64,000 bases of DNA, taken from positions 1 through 64,000 of the forward strand of contig NZ_JASKMS010000031.1 of assembly GCF_030124145.1 (NCBI RefSeq). The letters are read 5' to 3'. This document shows, piece by piece, positions 54,289-62,240 of the stretch. The first letter of the stretch is position 1; each line of letters begins with the position of its first letter. This DNA is from Streptomyces sp. 378 (GTDB lineage Bacteria; Actinomycetota; Actinomycetes; Streptomycetales; Streptomycetaceae). The notes beneath the pieces are model-generated. The model made no database searches. It was not told the DNA's origin and worked only from the letters and a program-made list of their open reading frames with translations. The translations under genes were made by a program, and so were the position numbers.

Positions 54289-55092
54289 TCACGCCGAGTC
54301 GTTCAGCAGCCTGCTCAGGTGCTCACGCCCCGGCTCCAGCAGGTCCGGCAGGGGCGTCGCCTCCTCGTACCAGCGCTTCTCGTACTCCCAGCACAGCCAG
54401 CCGTCCCAGCCGTGGCGGGAGAGGACCTCGACGCACTCGGCCAGCGGGAGGACGCCCGCGCCGAGGGCCAGAGGTGTCGTGTCCTCGACGGAGGCGATGT
54501 CCTTGACCTGGACGTAACCGAGGTGGGGGGAGAGTGCCGCGTAGGTCTCGGAGGGCTGTTCGCCGCCGAGCCAGGTGTGCATCACGTCCCAGAGGGCGCC
54601 GACCTGGCGGTGGCCGACGAGGCCCAGGATCCGCATCGCGTCGGCGGCGGTGCGGTGCGAGTCGTGGGTTTCGAGGAGGATGCGCACGCCCAGGTCATTG
54701 GCGTGTTCGGCGGCCGTGCCCAGTCGGCGGGCCGCCGTCGCGTCGGCCTCTTCGGGGGTCTGGACGTCGAGGTCGCCGCCGGGGAAGACCCGCACGTACG
54801 GGGCTCCCAGGTCGTGGGCCAGGTCGAGGAGGGCGCGGATCTCGGCCAGGACGGGCTCGTCGTCGCCCGGCGCGGCGACCCGTGTGTAACCCGCCAGGCT
54901 GAGGAGCTCTACGCCCGCCCCCTTGAACTCGGCCGCGACGTCCGCCCGTTCCGCCGGGCCGAGGCCGGTGTGAACCGGTTCCTCGGGGTGGGTGCGCAGC
55001 TCCACGCCGTGGTAGCCGTGCGTGGTCGCGAGCCGCAGGACGTCGGGCAGGGGCAGGCCAGGGACACCGAGGGTGGAGAACGCCAGCTTCAT
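54289..55092 (-). CDS. Sugar phosphate isomerase/epimerase (TIM barrel)
   Basis: This 267-residue xylose-isomerase-like barrel starts at ATG 55092: MKLAFSTLGVPGLPLPDVLR, GYHGVELRTHPEE, then VRILLETHDSHRTAADAMRI (Glu/His metal ligands), VGALWDVMHTWLGGEQPSET and HLGYVQVKDIASVEDTTPLA. These are the metal-binding positions of the epimerase family used in sugar acid and inositol pathways. It lies apart from but near the Gfo/Idh, DUF993 and second TIM-barrel genes. Confidence 0.88.
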   Translation of the reverse strand: MKLAFSTLGVPGLPLPDVLRLATTHGYHGVELRTHPEEPVHTGLGPAERADVAAEFKGAGVELLSLAGYTRVAAPGDDEPVLAEIRALLDLAHDLGAPYVRVFPGGDLDVQTPEEADATAARRLGTAAEHANDLGVRILLETHDSHRTAADAMRILGLVGHRQVGALWDVMHTWLGGEQPSETYAALSPHLGYVQVKDIASVEDTTPLALGAGVLPLAECVEVLSRHGWDGWLCWEYEKRWYEEATPLPDLLEPGREHLSRLLNDSA

Positions 55093-55358
55093 GTGGACGG
55101 AATCTACCCGGCACCCCCGCCTGTGACTCCCCTCCGCCCCCCGGGTGTTGCGTGAAGATCCAGCAGTCAGTCCTGGCCGGTCGGATCCTGCCAGGGCACC
55201 TACGACCAGGACGGGACGGCGCGAGCAGGCGATGGCCGATGAGTTTCCGCGTGTTCCGCGGTCAGGAAGGGTGTTCGTGCGTCGCAGCCGCGAGTGGTGT
55301 GGCAGCGTGCACCGACGGAACCCGCGAGAACCCGGCACGAGAGACCGAGGAACCCGAC

Positions 55359-55931
55359 ATGCGCACCCTGATCAGCACCGCTTTCATCTCGCTCGACGGC
55401 GTCGTGGAGGCCCCGGGCGGCGAGCCCGGTTACCGGAACTCCGGGTGGACCTTCAAGGACGTCGAGTTCCTTCCCGAGGCCTTCGAGATCAAGGACCGGG
55501 AGCAGAAGGAGGCCACCGCGATGATGATGGGCCGCACCAGCTATGAGGCGTTCAGCCCGGTGTGGCCCGGCATGGAGGATTTCGCCGACTACAACGTGAT
55601 GCCGAAGTACGTCGTCTCCACCACCCTCACCGAGGGCGACCTGGTGTCGAACTGGGGCGAGACGACGATCCTGCGCTCGCTCGACGACGTCGCCGCGCTG
55701 AAGGAGACCGAGGGCGGTCCGATCATCATCCACGGCAGCGCCTCCCTGAACCGGGCCCTCTCCGACGCCGGCCTGATCGACCGCTACCACCTGCTCGTCT
55801 TTCCGCTCCTGCTCGGGGCGGGCAAGCAGCTCTTCAGCGCCACGGACAAGGACACCCAGAAGCTGCGGCTCGTCGAGCACGAGGCCTACGCCAACGGGCT
55901 GCAGAAGAACGTCTTCGACGTCGTTCGCTGA
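55359..55931 (+). CDS. Dihydrofolate reductase-like (RibD C-terminal) protein
   Basis: The 190-residue protein starts MRTLISTAFISLDGVVEAPG, the usual family opening. It has MMMGRTSYEAFSPVWPGMED, KYVVSTTLTEGDLVSNWGET and IIIHGSASLNRALSDAGLID, then RYHLLVFPLLLGAGKQLFSA. It is a second, distinct member of the family that also occurs at 51172. Probable NADPH-dependent reductase; substrate unknown. Confidence 0.87.
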   Translation: MRTLISTAFISLDGVVEAPGGEPGYRNSGWTFKDVEFLPEAFEIKDREQKEATAMMMGRTSYEAFSPVWPGMEDFADYNVMPKYVVSTTLTEGDLVSNWGETTILRSLDDVAALKETEGGPIIIHGSASLNRALSDAGLIDRYHLLVFPLLLGAGKQLFSATDKDTQKLRLVEHEAYANGLQKNVFDVVR

Positions 55932-56265
55932 CGAGGCCCCCGCACTCGTCCCGCCGTCGCGTCCCCGGACGTGGCACCCGCCGAGGGGCCCGCTCGGCGA
56001 ACGCCGGATCACATGAGGACGCGTTCCGGGGTTGCGGCCGGCGGTCGGGACCACCACCCGACCCTCACCTGCCCCGGCGGCGGCCCGGAAGCGGGGGCGC
56101 GGACCGGCAGCCCCCCGCACGGACCCGGCACCGATGCCGGGCACCGGTCGGGCCGGAGCGTCGGCCTCCGCGGCACCGACCCCGCGTTCCCCCGCGTAGA
56201 AGCACTCCGCGGCCCGATCGACGACCGGCCGTCGCACCACGGCACCTCAAGAAGACCCAGGCACC
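55932..56265. other. Gene-free stretch with a short tandem duplication
   Basis: GGCACCTCAAGAAGACC occurs twice, at 56241 and 56260. No supported gene or hairpin otherwise. Confidence 0.4.
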
Positions 56266-57315
56266 TCAAGAAGACCGCGGCACCCCGGAGGACCCCCGCA
56301 CCATCAGCTCCCCCCGCGCCGACGCGATCCCCCCGGGCGGCGCCTCCTCCCGGCCCATGGCGATCCGTCCGGCCCGGGCCCCGGCCTCCGCCAGTGGCAG
56401 CCGCACCGTCGTCAGCGACGGCACCGCGTCGATGCTGAACGGCAGATCGTCGAAGCCGGCCACCGACACGTCCTCCGGGATCCGCAGGCCCGACTCGCGC
56501 AGGGCCGCGCACGCCCCCAGCGCGACGGAGTCGTTCGCCGCGACGACCGCCGTCAGCGACGGGTCACGCCGCAGCAGTTCCAGCGTCGCCTCGTAGCCGG
56601 ACCGCCGGTCGTAGCGCCCGTGCACCGTCCAGCGGGGGTCTTCCTCGATCCCGTGCGCGGCCAGCGCGGCCCGGTGTCCTTCGAGCCGGTGCCGCGTGGT
56701 GGTCCGCTCCTCGGGGCCGGCGATGTAGCCGAGCCGCCGGTGCCCGAGCCCGATGAGGTGCTCGGTCAGTTCCTGCCCGCCGCCGCGGTTGTCGAAGGTC
56801 AGCGCGATCGCCCCGGTCTCCGGCGCGGGCGGCCGCCCGCACAGCACCACCCGCGTCCCGGCGTCGGCCAGTTTCCGTACCTTCGCGTCCATCGCCGCCT
56901 GGTGCGTCGCGTCCTCGATCGCTCCGCCGGTCAGGACCACGGCGGCGGCGCGCTGCCGTTGCAGCAGCGTGAGGTAGGTCAGCTCCCGCTCGGGGGAGCC
57001 GCCCGTGTTGCAGACCACCGCGAGTCTCTCCCCGCCCGCACGGCCGCCCGGCCCGCCGATCTCGGCCTGGATCGCGCTCGCCATGATCCCGAAGAAGGGG
57101 TCGGCGATGTCGTTCACCAGGATCCCTACCAGGTCGGAGGTGGCGGCGGCCAGGGCGCTCGCGGGCCCGTTCAGCACGTAGTCCAGCTCGTCCACGGCCT
57201 TCAGCACCCGTTCGCGGGTGGAGGCCGCCACGGGGTAGTTCCCGTTCAGCACGCGCGACACCGTCGCGGGCGAGACCTGCGCGCGGGCCGCCACGTCCGC
57301 CAGGGTCACCGTCAT
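56266..57315 (-). CDS. LacI-family transcriptional regulator
   Basis: The 349-residue protein starts at ATG 57315 (GGAGGACGACGAG upstream). It has TLADVAARAQVSPATVSRVL, a hinge YVLNGPASALAAATSDLVGI and an effector domain (AVVAANDSVALGACAALRES, VSVAGFDDLPFSIDAVPSLT). It is divergent from the Gfo/Idh, DUF993 and isomerase operon. GAAAGCGCTTGC lies in front of that operon, and two GGCCATGGTTCCG copies lie upstream of its own start. It is inferred to repress the catabolic genes and itself. Confidence 0.9.
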   Translation of the reverse strand: MTVTLADVAARAQVSPATVSRVLNGNYPVAASTRERVLKAVDELDYVLNGPASALAAATSDLVGILVNDIADPFFGIMASAIQAEIGGPGGRAGGERLAVVCNTGGSPERELTYLTLLQRQRAAAVVLTGGAIEDATHQAAMDAKVRKLADAGTRVVLCGRPPAPETGAIALTFDNRGGGQELTEHLIGLGHRRLGYIAGPEERTTTRHRLEGHRAALAAHGIEEDPRWTVHGRYDRRSGYEATLELLRRDPSLTAVVAANDSVALGACAALRESGLRIPEDVSVAGFDDLPFSIDAVPSLTTVRLPLAEAGARAGRIAMGREEAPPGGIASARGELMVRGSSGVPRSS

Positions 57316-57371
57316 CTCGTCGTCCTCCGGTCGCGCATCTCGTCTCCGCCCTCGTACACACCCAGACCACT

Positions 57372-57439
57372 GGCCATGGTTCCGCGCGGAGCAGCAGGTC
57401 GACCGCCTCTGCTCCGACGAACCCATGGCCATGGTTCCG
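57372..57439. promoter_or_regulatory. Two direct copies of GGCCATGGTTCCG
   Basis: Identical 13-base copies at 57372-57384 and 57427-57439, 55 bases apart, upstream of the LacI gene start. They contain the CCATGG palindrome and look like autoregulatory sites, distinct from the AAGCGCTT site. Confidence 0.5.
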
Positions 57440-57545
57440 AGCAGACCTTAAGCCCCCGACCCCGCGTTGTTCGCCCCCTCGAACAACTCGTCCTGGTCAC
57501 GGTCTTGTCCGGACCGCCGTTCAGAGGCTAGCTTCTCCGTATATA

Positions 57546-57557
57546 GAAAGCGCTTGC
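57546..57557. promoter_or_regulatory. LacI-type operator GAAAGCGCTTGC
   Basis: The palindromic core AAGCGCTT has the central CG typical of LacI-family sites. It lies 94 bases before the start codon of the Gfo/Idh gene and is the probable target of the divergent LacI regulator. Confidence 0.65.
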
Positions 57558-57650
57558 TGTGACGTTCACCAGTCCACGGCCCGTTTCACCGGGCCGCCCG
57601 TGAAGGGTGGGGCGTACGCGGCGCGACGACCGCGTACGAAAGGGAACGAC

Positions 57651-58802
57651 GTGACACGCAAGACGGTGCGTATCGCCATGAACGGCGTGACCGGGCGCAT
57701 GGGCTACCGCCAGCACCTGGTCCGCTCCATCCTCGCCCTCCGCGAGCAGGGCGGGCTCGACCTCGGCGACGGCACCGTGCTGTGGCCCGAGCCGATCCTG
57801 GTCGGCCGCCGCGAGCACGCGCTGAAGGCGATGGCCGACCGGCACGGGCTGGAGCACTGGTCGACGGACGTGGACGCGGTCCTCGCCGACGAGACGGTGG
57901 ACGTCTACTTCGACGCCCAGGTCACCTCCGCCCGCGAGGAGGCACTGAAGAAGGCCATCGCGGCCGGCAAGCACCTCTACACCGAGAAGCCCACCGCCAC
58001 CGGCCTCGACGGCGCCCTGGACCTCGCCCGGCTGGCGAACGAGGCCGGCATCAAGCACGGCGTCGTCCAGGACAAGCTCTTCCTCCCGGGCCTGCTGAAG
58101 CTGAAGCGCCTCATCGACGGCGGCTTCTTCGGCCGGATCCTCTCCGTGCGCGGCGAGTTCGGCTACTGGGTCTTCGAGGGCGACTGGCAGACCGCCCAGC
58201 GCCCCTCCTGGAACTACCGGGCCGAGGACGGCGGCGGCATCGTCGTCGACATGTTCCCGCACTGGGAGTACGTGCTGCACGAGCTGTTCGGCCGGGTCAA
58301 GTCCGTCCAGGCGCTGACCGCCACGCACATCCCGCAGCGCTGGGACGAGAACGGCAAGCCGTACGACGCGACGGCCGACGACGCCGCCTACGGCGTCTTC
58401 GAGCTGGAGGGCGGCGCGATCGCCCAGATCAACTCCTCCTGGGCCGTGCGCGTCAACCGCGACGAGCTGGTGGAGTTCCAGGTCGACGGCACCGAGGGCT
58501 CCGCGGTCGCGGGTCTGCGCAACTGCCGTGCCCAGCACCGCAGCGCCACCCCCAAGCCGGTCTGGAACCCGGACATCCCCGCCACGGAGGTCTTCCGCGA
58601 CCAGTGGCAGGAGGTGCCGGACAACACCGAGTTCGACAACGGCTTCAAGGCCCAGTGGGAGCTGTTCCTGCGGCACGTCTACGCCGACGCTCCCTACCAC
58701 TGGGACCTGCTGGCCGGTGCCCGCGGAGTGCAGCTCGCCGAGCTGGGCCTGCGCTCCTCGGCCGAAGGCCGCCGCCTCGAGGTACCGGAGATCGCGCTGT
58801 GA
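57651..58802 (+). CDS. Gfo/Idh/MocA family oxidoreductase
   Basis: The 383-residue NAD(P)-dependent sugar or polyol dehydrogenase opens VRIAMNGVTGRMGYRQHLVR, where the expected glycine-rich loop appears as MNGVTGRMG. It has AGKHLYTEKPTATGLDGALD (the EKP catalytic Lys motif) and a C-terminal beta sheet with DMFPHWEYVLHELFGRVKSV. GTG 57651 overlaps no upstream gene and follows AAGGGA. It is the first gene of a three-gene operon with DUF993 and a TIM-barrel isomerase. The substrate is unknown; a sugar oxidised at C3 is a reasonable idea. Confidence 0.9.
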   Translation: MTRKTVRIAMNGVTGRMGYRQHLVRSILALREQGGLDLGDGTVLWPEPILVGRREHALKAMADRHGLEHWSTDVDAVLADETVDVYFDAQVTSAREEALKKAIAAGKHLYTEKPTATGLDGALDLARLANEAGIKHGVVQDKLFLPGLLKLKRLIDGGFFGRILSVRGEFGYWVFEGDWQTAQRPSWNYRAEDGGGIVVDMFPHWEYVLHELFGRVKSVQALTATHIPQRWDENGKPYDATADDAAYGVFELEGGAIAQINSSWAVRVNRDELVEFQVDGTEGSAVAGLRNCRAQHRSATPKPVWNPDIPATEVFRDQWQEVPDNTEFDNGFKAQWELFLRHVYADAPYHWDLLAGARGVQLAELGLRSSAEGRRLEVPEIAL

Positions 58803-59950
58803 CCATCCGACTCCCCGGCGGCGACGGAACGTCGCGGACCTACGAGCCGCGCACGGAGCCCCTGGCCCAGGCCCCCGGCACGCCGTTCACCTCCCGTACC
58901 GTCTTCTCGGCGGCGCACGTCGTCGCCGACCCGTTCGCGGACGTCTCCCCCGACTCGCCCGCCGCGGTCGACTGGGATGCCACCCTCGCCTTCCGCCGCC
59001 ACCTGTGGTCGCACGGGCTGGGCGTCGCCGAGGCCATGGACACCGCCCAGCGCGGCATGGGCCTGGACTGGGCGGGCGCGGCGGAGCTGATCCGCAGGTC
59101 GGCGGCCGAGGCCAAGGCGGTCGGCGGCCGCATCGCCTGTGGCGTGGGCACCGACCAGATCGCCTCCGGCTCCCTCGCGGAGGTCCGCGCGGCCTACGAG
59201 GAGCAGCTCGCGGTCGTCGAGGAGTCCGGCGCGCAGGCCATCCTCATGGCCTCCCGGGCGCTCGCGGCGGCCGCCCGCGGACCCGAGGACTACCTGGAGG
59301 TCTACGGTCACCTGCTGCGCCAGTCGGCCGAGCCGGTGGTCCTGCACTGGCTGGGCCCGATGTTCGACCCGGCCCTCGAGGGCTACTGGGGCTCGTCCGA
59401 CCTGGACGCGGCGACGGACACCTTCCTGGAGGTCATCGCCGCCCACCCCGACAAGGTCGACGGCATCAAGGTCTCCCTGCTGGACGCCCGGCGCGAGATC
59501 GACATCCGCCGCCGCCTCCCGCAGGGCGTGCGCTGCTACACGGGCGACGACTTCAACTACCCCGAGCTGATCGCGGGCGACGAACAGGGCTTCAGCCACG
59601 CCCTGCTCGGCATCTTCGACCCGCTGGGCCCGCTGGCGGCGCAGGCGGTCCGGGTGCTGGACACGGGCGACGTGCGGGGCTTCCGCGATCTGCTCGACCC
59701 CACGGTCGGGCTCTCCCGCCACCTGTTCCAGACCCCGACCCGCTTCTACAAGACGGGCGTGGTCTTCCTGGCCTGGCTGGCGGGCCACCAGTCGCACTTC
59801 ACGATGGTCGGCGGTCTGCAGTCGGCCCGCTCGTTGCCGCACCTGGCGACGGCGTACGAACTGGCCGACGGACTGGGGCTGTTCCCCGACCCTAAGCTGG
59901 CGGAGGAACGGATGAAGACGCTGCTGAGTGTGTACGGGGTGGACCAGTGA
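58799..59950 (+). CDS. DUF993 / dihydrodipicolinate synthase-like protein
   Basis: The 383-residue barrel protein has ALEGYWGSSDLDAATDTFLE and HPDKVDGIKVSLLDARREID, whose Lys may form a Schiff base, and CYTGDDFNYPELIAGDEQGF. It resembles class I aldolases of the DHDPS superfamily. GTG 58799 overlaps the upstream stop and its end overlaps the next start. It is likely an aldolase or dehydratase that cleaves the keto sugar made by the dehydrogenase. Confidence 0.86.
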   Translation: MTIRLPGGDGTSRTYEPRTEPLAQAPGTPFTSRTVFSAAHVVADPFADVSPDSPAAVDWDATLAFRRHLWSHGLGVAEAMDTAQRGMGLDWAGAAELIRRSAAEAKAVGGRIACGVGTDQIASGSLAEVRAAYEEQLAVVEESGAQAILMASRALAAAARGPEDYLEVYGHLLRQSAEPVVLHWLGPMFDPALEGYWGSSDLDAATDTFLEVIAAHPDKVDGIKVSLLDARREIDIRRRLPQGVRCYTGDDFNYPELIAGDEQGFSHALLGIFDPLGPLAAQAVRVLDTGDVRGFRDLLDPTVGLSRHLFQTPTRFYKTGVVFLAWLAGHQSHFTMVGGLQSARSLPHLATAYELADGLGLFPDPKLAEERMKTLLSVYGVDQ

Positions 59951-60777
59951 GCGGGCTGGAGCGCTTCTCCATCAACCAGATGACGGTGAAGCAGCTGTCC
60001 ATGCCGGAACTGGTCGACGGCTGCGCCCTGTTGGGTATCCGCAACGTGGGGCTCTGGCGCGAGCCGGTGCAGACGTACGGACTGGAGGCCACGGCCAAGC
60101 TGGTCCGCGACGCGGGACTGACGGTGACGACGTTGTGCCGGGGCGGCTTCTTCACGGCGATCGACCCCCGGGAGCGGGCGGAGGCCCTGGCCGACAACCG
60201 CCGCGCGATCGACGAGGCGGCGACGCTGGGCACGGACACGCTGGTCCTGGTCTCGGGCGGCCTGCCCGCCGGCTCCAAGGACCTGCACGGCGCCCGTGAG
60301 CGCATCGCGGACGCCCTGTCGGAACTGGGCCCCTACGCGGAGCGGCACGGCGTACGCCTGGCCATCGAGCCGCTGCACCCCATGTACGCCTCGGACCGCT
60401 GCGTGGTGTCGACCCTGGCCCAGGCCCTGGACCTCGCCGAACGCTTCCCGGCGAACCAGGTCGGCGTCACCGTCGACACGTACCACATCTGGTGGGACGA
60501 CACCGCCCCCGCGCAGATCGCCCGGGCGGGCGCGGGCGGGCGCATCCACACCTTCCAGCTCGCCGACTGGACGACCCCCCTCCCGGAGGGCGTCCTCACC
60601 GGCCGCGGCCAGATCGGCGACGGGTCGATCGACATGCGGGAGTGGCAGGGCCACGTGGAGGCGGCCGGCTACACCGGCGCCATCGAGGTGGAGCTGTTCA
60701 ACGACGGCCTCTGGGCGCGGGACGGCCAGGAAGTCCTGGCCGAGACGGCCGCGCGGTTCACCGAGCACACCGGGTGA
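59947..60777 (+). CDS. Sugar phosphate isomerase/epimerase (TIM barrel)
   Basis: The 276-residue protein has VKQLSMPELVDGCALLGIRN, DTLVLVSGGLPAGSKDLHGA, GVRLAIEPLHPMYASDRCVV (Glu ligand), VGVTVDTYHIWWDDTAPAQI (Asp/His) and YTGAIEVELFNDGLWARDG (Glu). It is a metal-dependent xylose-isomerase-like barrel. The GTG start overlaps the DUF993 stop, so it is translationally coupled. It completes a dehydrogenase, aldolase-like and isomerase set. Confidence 0.88.
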   Translation: MSGLERFSINQMTVKQLSMPELVDGCALLGIRNVGLWREPVQTYGLEATAKLVRDAGLTVTTLCRGGFFTAIDPRERAEALADNRRAIDEAATLGTDTLVLVSGGLPAGSKDLHGARERIADALSELGPYAERHGVRLAIEPLHPMYASDRCVVSTLAQALDLAERFPANQVGVTVDTYHIWWDDTAPAQIARAGAGGRIHTFQLADWTTPLPEGVLTGRGQIGDGSIDMREWQGHVEAAGYTGAIEVELFNDGLWARDGQEVLAETAARFTEHTG

Positions 60778-60988
60778 CCTCGTCCCGGACCGCGCTCGCT
60801 GCCCTGCTCCCCGTACCGGGGGCGGGGCAGCGGCGCGTCGGGGAGGCCCGCGCCGCCCCGGAGGCGACCGCCTCCCGGGCGTGACACGCCCTTCTCGACC
60901 GTGAAGCACCAGCGATGATTGCCACATGGTTGGATGAAGCATTGCTAAGCACATCCCGAGCGGCCCGCTCAGCGGAAAGGGGCATCCC

Positions 60989-61906
60989 GTGCTCGACCTC
61001 CAGCGGCTGCGCGCCCTGCACGCCGTCTCCGTGCACGGCACCGTCGGCGCCGCCGCGCTCGCCCTCGGGTACACGCCCTCCGCGGTGTCCCAGCAGATCG
61101 CCAAGCTGGAGCGCGAGACCCGGACCGTTCTGCTGGAGCGGGAGGGGCGCGGCGTGCGGCTCACCGACGAGGCCCGTCAACTGGTCGCGACCGCCCAGGA
61201 GTTGCTGGCCATCGTGGAGCGTGCGGAGACCGAGCTGGAGGAGCGGCGGGGCCGGCCGGCGGGGCGGCTGACGATCGCCGCGTTCGCGTCCGCGGCACGC
61301 GGGCTGATGCCGGGCGTGCTGGCCGAGCTGGGCCGTCGGCACCCCGCCCTGGACGCCCGGCTCTCGGAGGTCGACCCGCATCTGTCGGTCGACCTGGTGG
61401 CGAAGGGCGCCGTCGACCTCGCCGTCGCGCACGACTGGGACATCGCGCCGCTGCCCGCCCCGCCGGGCCTGGAGCAGGCGGTCATCGGGGACGACCTGTG
61501 CGATCTGCTCGTCCCCGAGGGACATCCCTTCGCCGGGCGGGCCGCCGTGCGGCGGGAGGAACTGGGCGGCGAGCGGTGGATCTGCCAGCCGCCGGGGCGG
61601 GTCTGCCACGACTGGCTGCTGCGGACGCTGCGCACGGCCGGGCACGAGCCGGACATCGTCCACCAGGCGGACGAGAACCCCACCCTCGTGGCCCTCGTCG
61701 CGGCCGGGCTCGGTGTCGCGCTCATCCCCCGGCTGGGGCGCGGGCCGCTGCCCGCCGGGGTGGTGGAGGTGCCGCTGGATCCGCTGCCGGTGCGGCGGCT
61801 CTACGCGCTGTGGCGGACGGGGGCGGCCCGGCGTCCGGCCATCGCGGAAACCGTACGGGTGCTCGGTGAGCAGTGGCCGGAAGTGGCGGCTCATCCGCCC
61901 CGGTGA
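60989..61906 (+). CDS. LysR-family transcriptional regulator
   Basis: The 305-residue protein has LRALHAVSVHGTVGAAALAL, then YTPSAVSQQIAKLERETRTV (HTH) and a standard effector domain with LIPRLGRGPLPAGVVEVPLD near the end. GTG 60989 follows GGAAAGGGG. It lies 211 bases after the isomerase gene and 334 bases before the GH3 gene. Its target is not clear. Confidence 0.9.
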   Translation: MLDLQRLRALHAVSVHGTVGAAALALGYTPSAVSQQIAKLERETRTVLLEREGRGVRLTDEARQLVATAQELLAIVERAETELEERRGRPAGRLTIAAFASAARGLMPGVLAELGRRHPALDARLSEVDPHLSVDLVAKGAVDLAVAHDWDIAPLPAPPGLEQAVIGDDLCDLLVPEGHPFAGRAAVRREELGGERWICQPPGRVCHDWLLRTLRTAGHEPDIVHQADENPTLVALVAAGLGVALIPRLGRGPLPAGVVEVPLDPLPVRRLYALWRTGAARRPAIAETVRVLGEQWPEVAAHPPR

Positions 61907-62240
61907 GCCCCCGCCGCACCGTGCGCACCGACTTGCGGAAATCCGGGCCGAGTCGGGAACCCGGGGCGGACCGTCCCCGTCCAAGGGCAGACCGCCGGAG
62001 AGTCACCGCGGTGCGGTGTCGGCCCTCGCCACTGGCTGCGATCGCTGACCACCCTCTCCGCCGTACCGCGGCCGGCGGCACCGTCGCCATCGGCGCGCCC
62101 CCCTCCAACCGCGCCGATGGCGGCCCCTCGTGCGGTCGGCGCGCGCTCCCTTGACTGGCAGAAACTTCCTGGATATTGGTGACCTCTTGGAAGTTTCCTT
62201 CAGCGGATCCACGAGCGGATCACCTCCGGAAGGAGCGCAC
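61907..62240. promoter_or_regulatory. Promoter region of the GH3 gene with GAAACTTCC dyad
   Basis: GAAACTTCC at 62161-62169 and GGAAGTTTC at 62189-62197 form a perfect inverted pair 19 bases apart, about 50 bases before the start codon. Their position fits an operator overlapping the promoter. No other feature is seen here. Confidence 0.5.
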
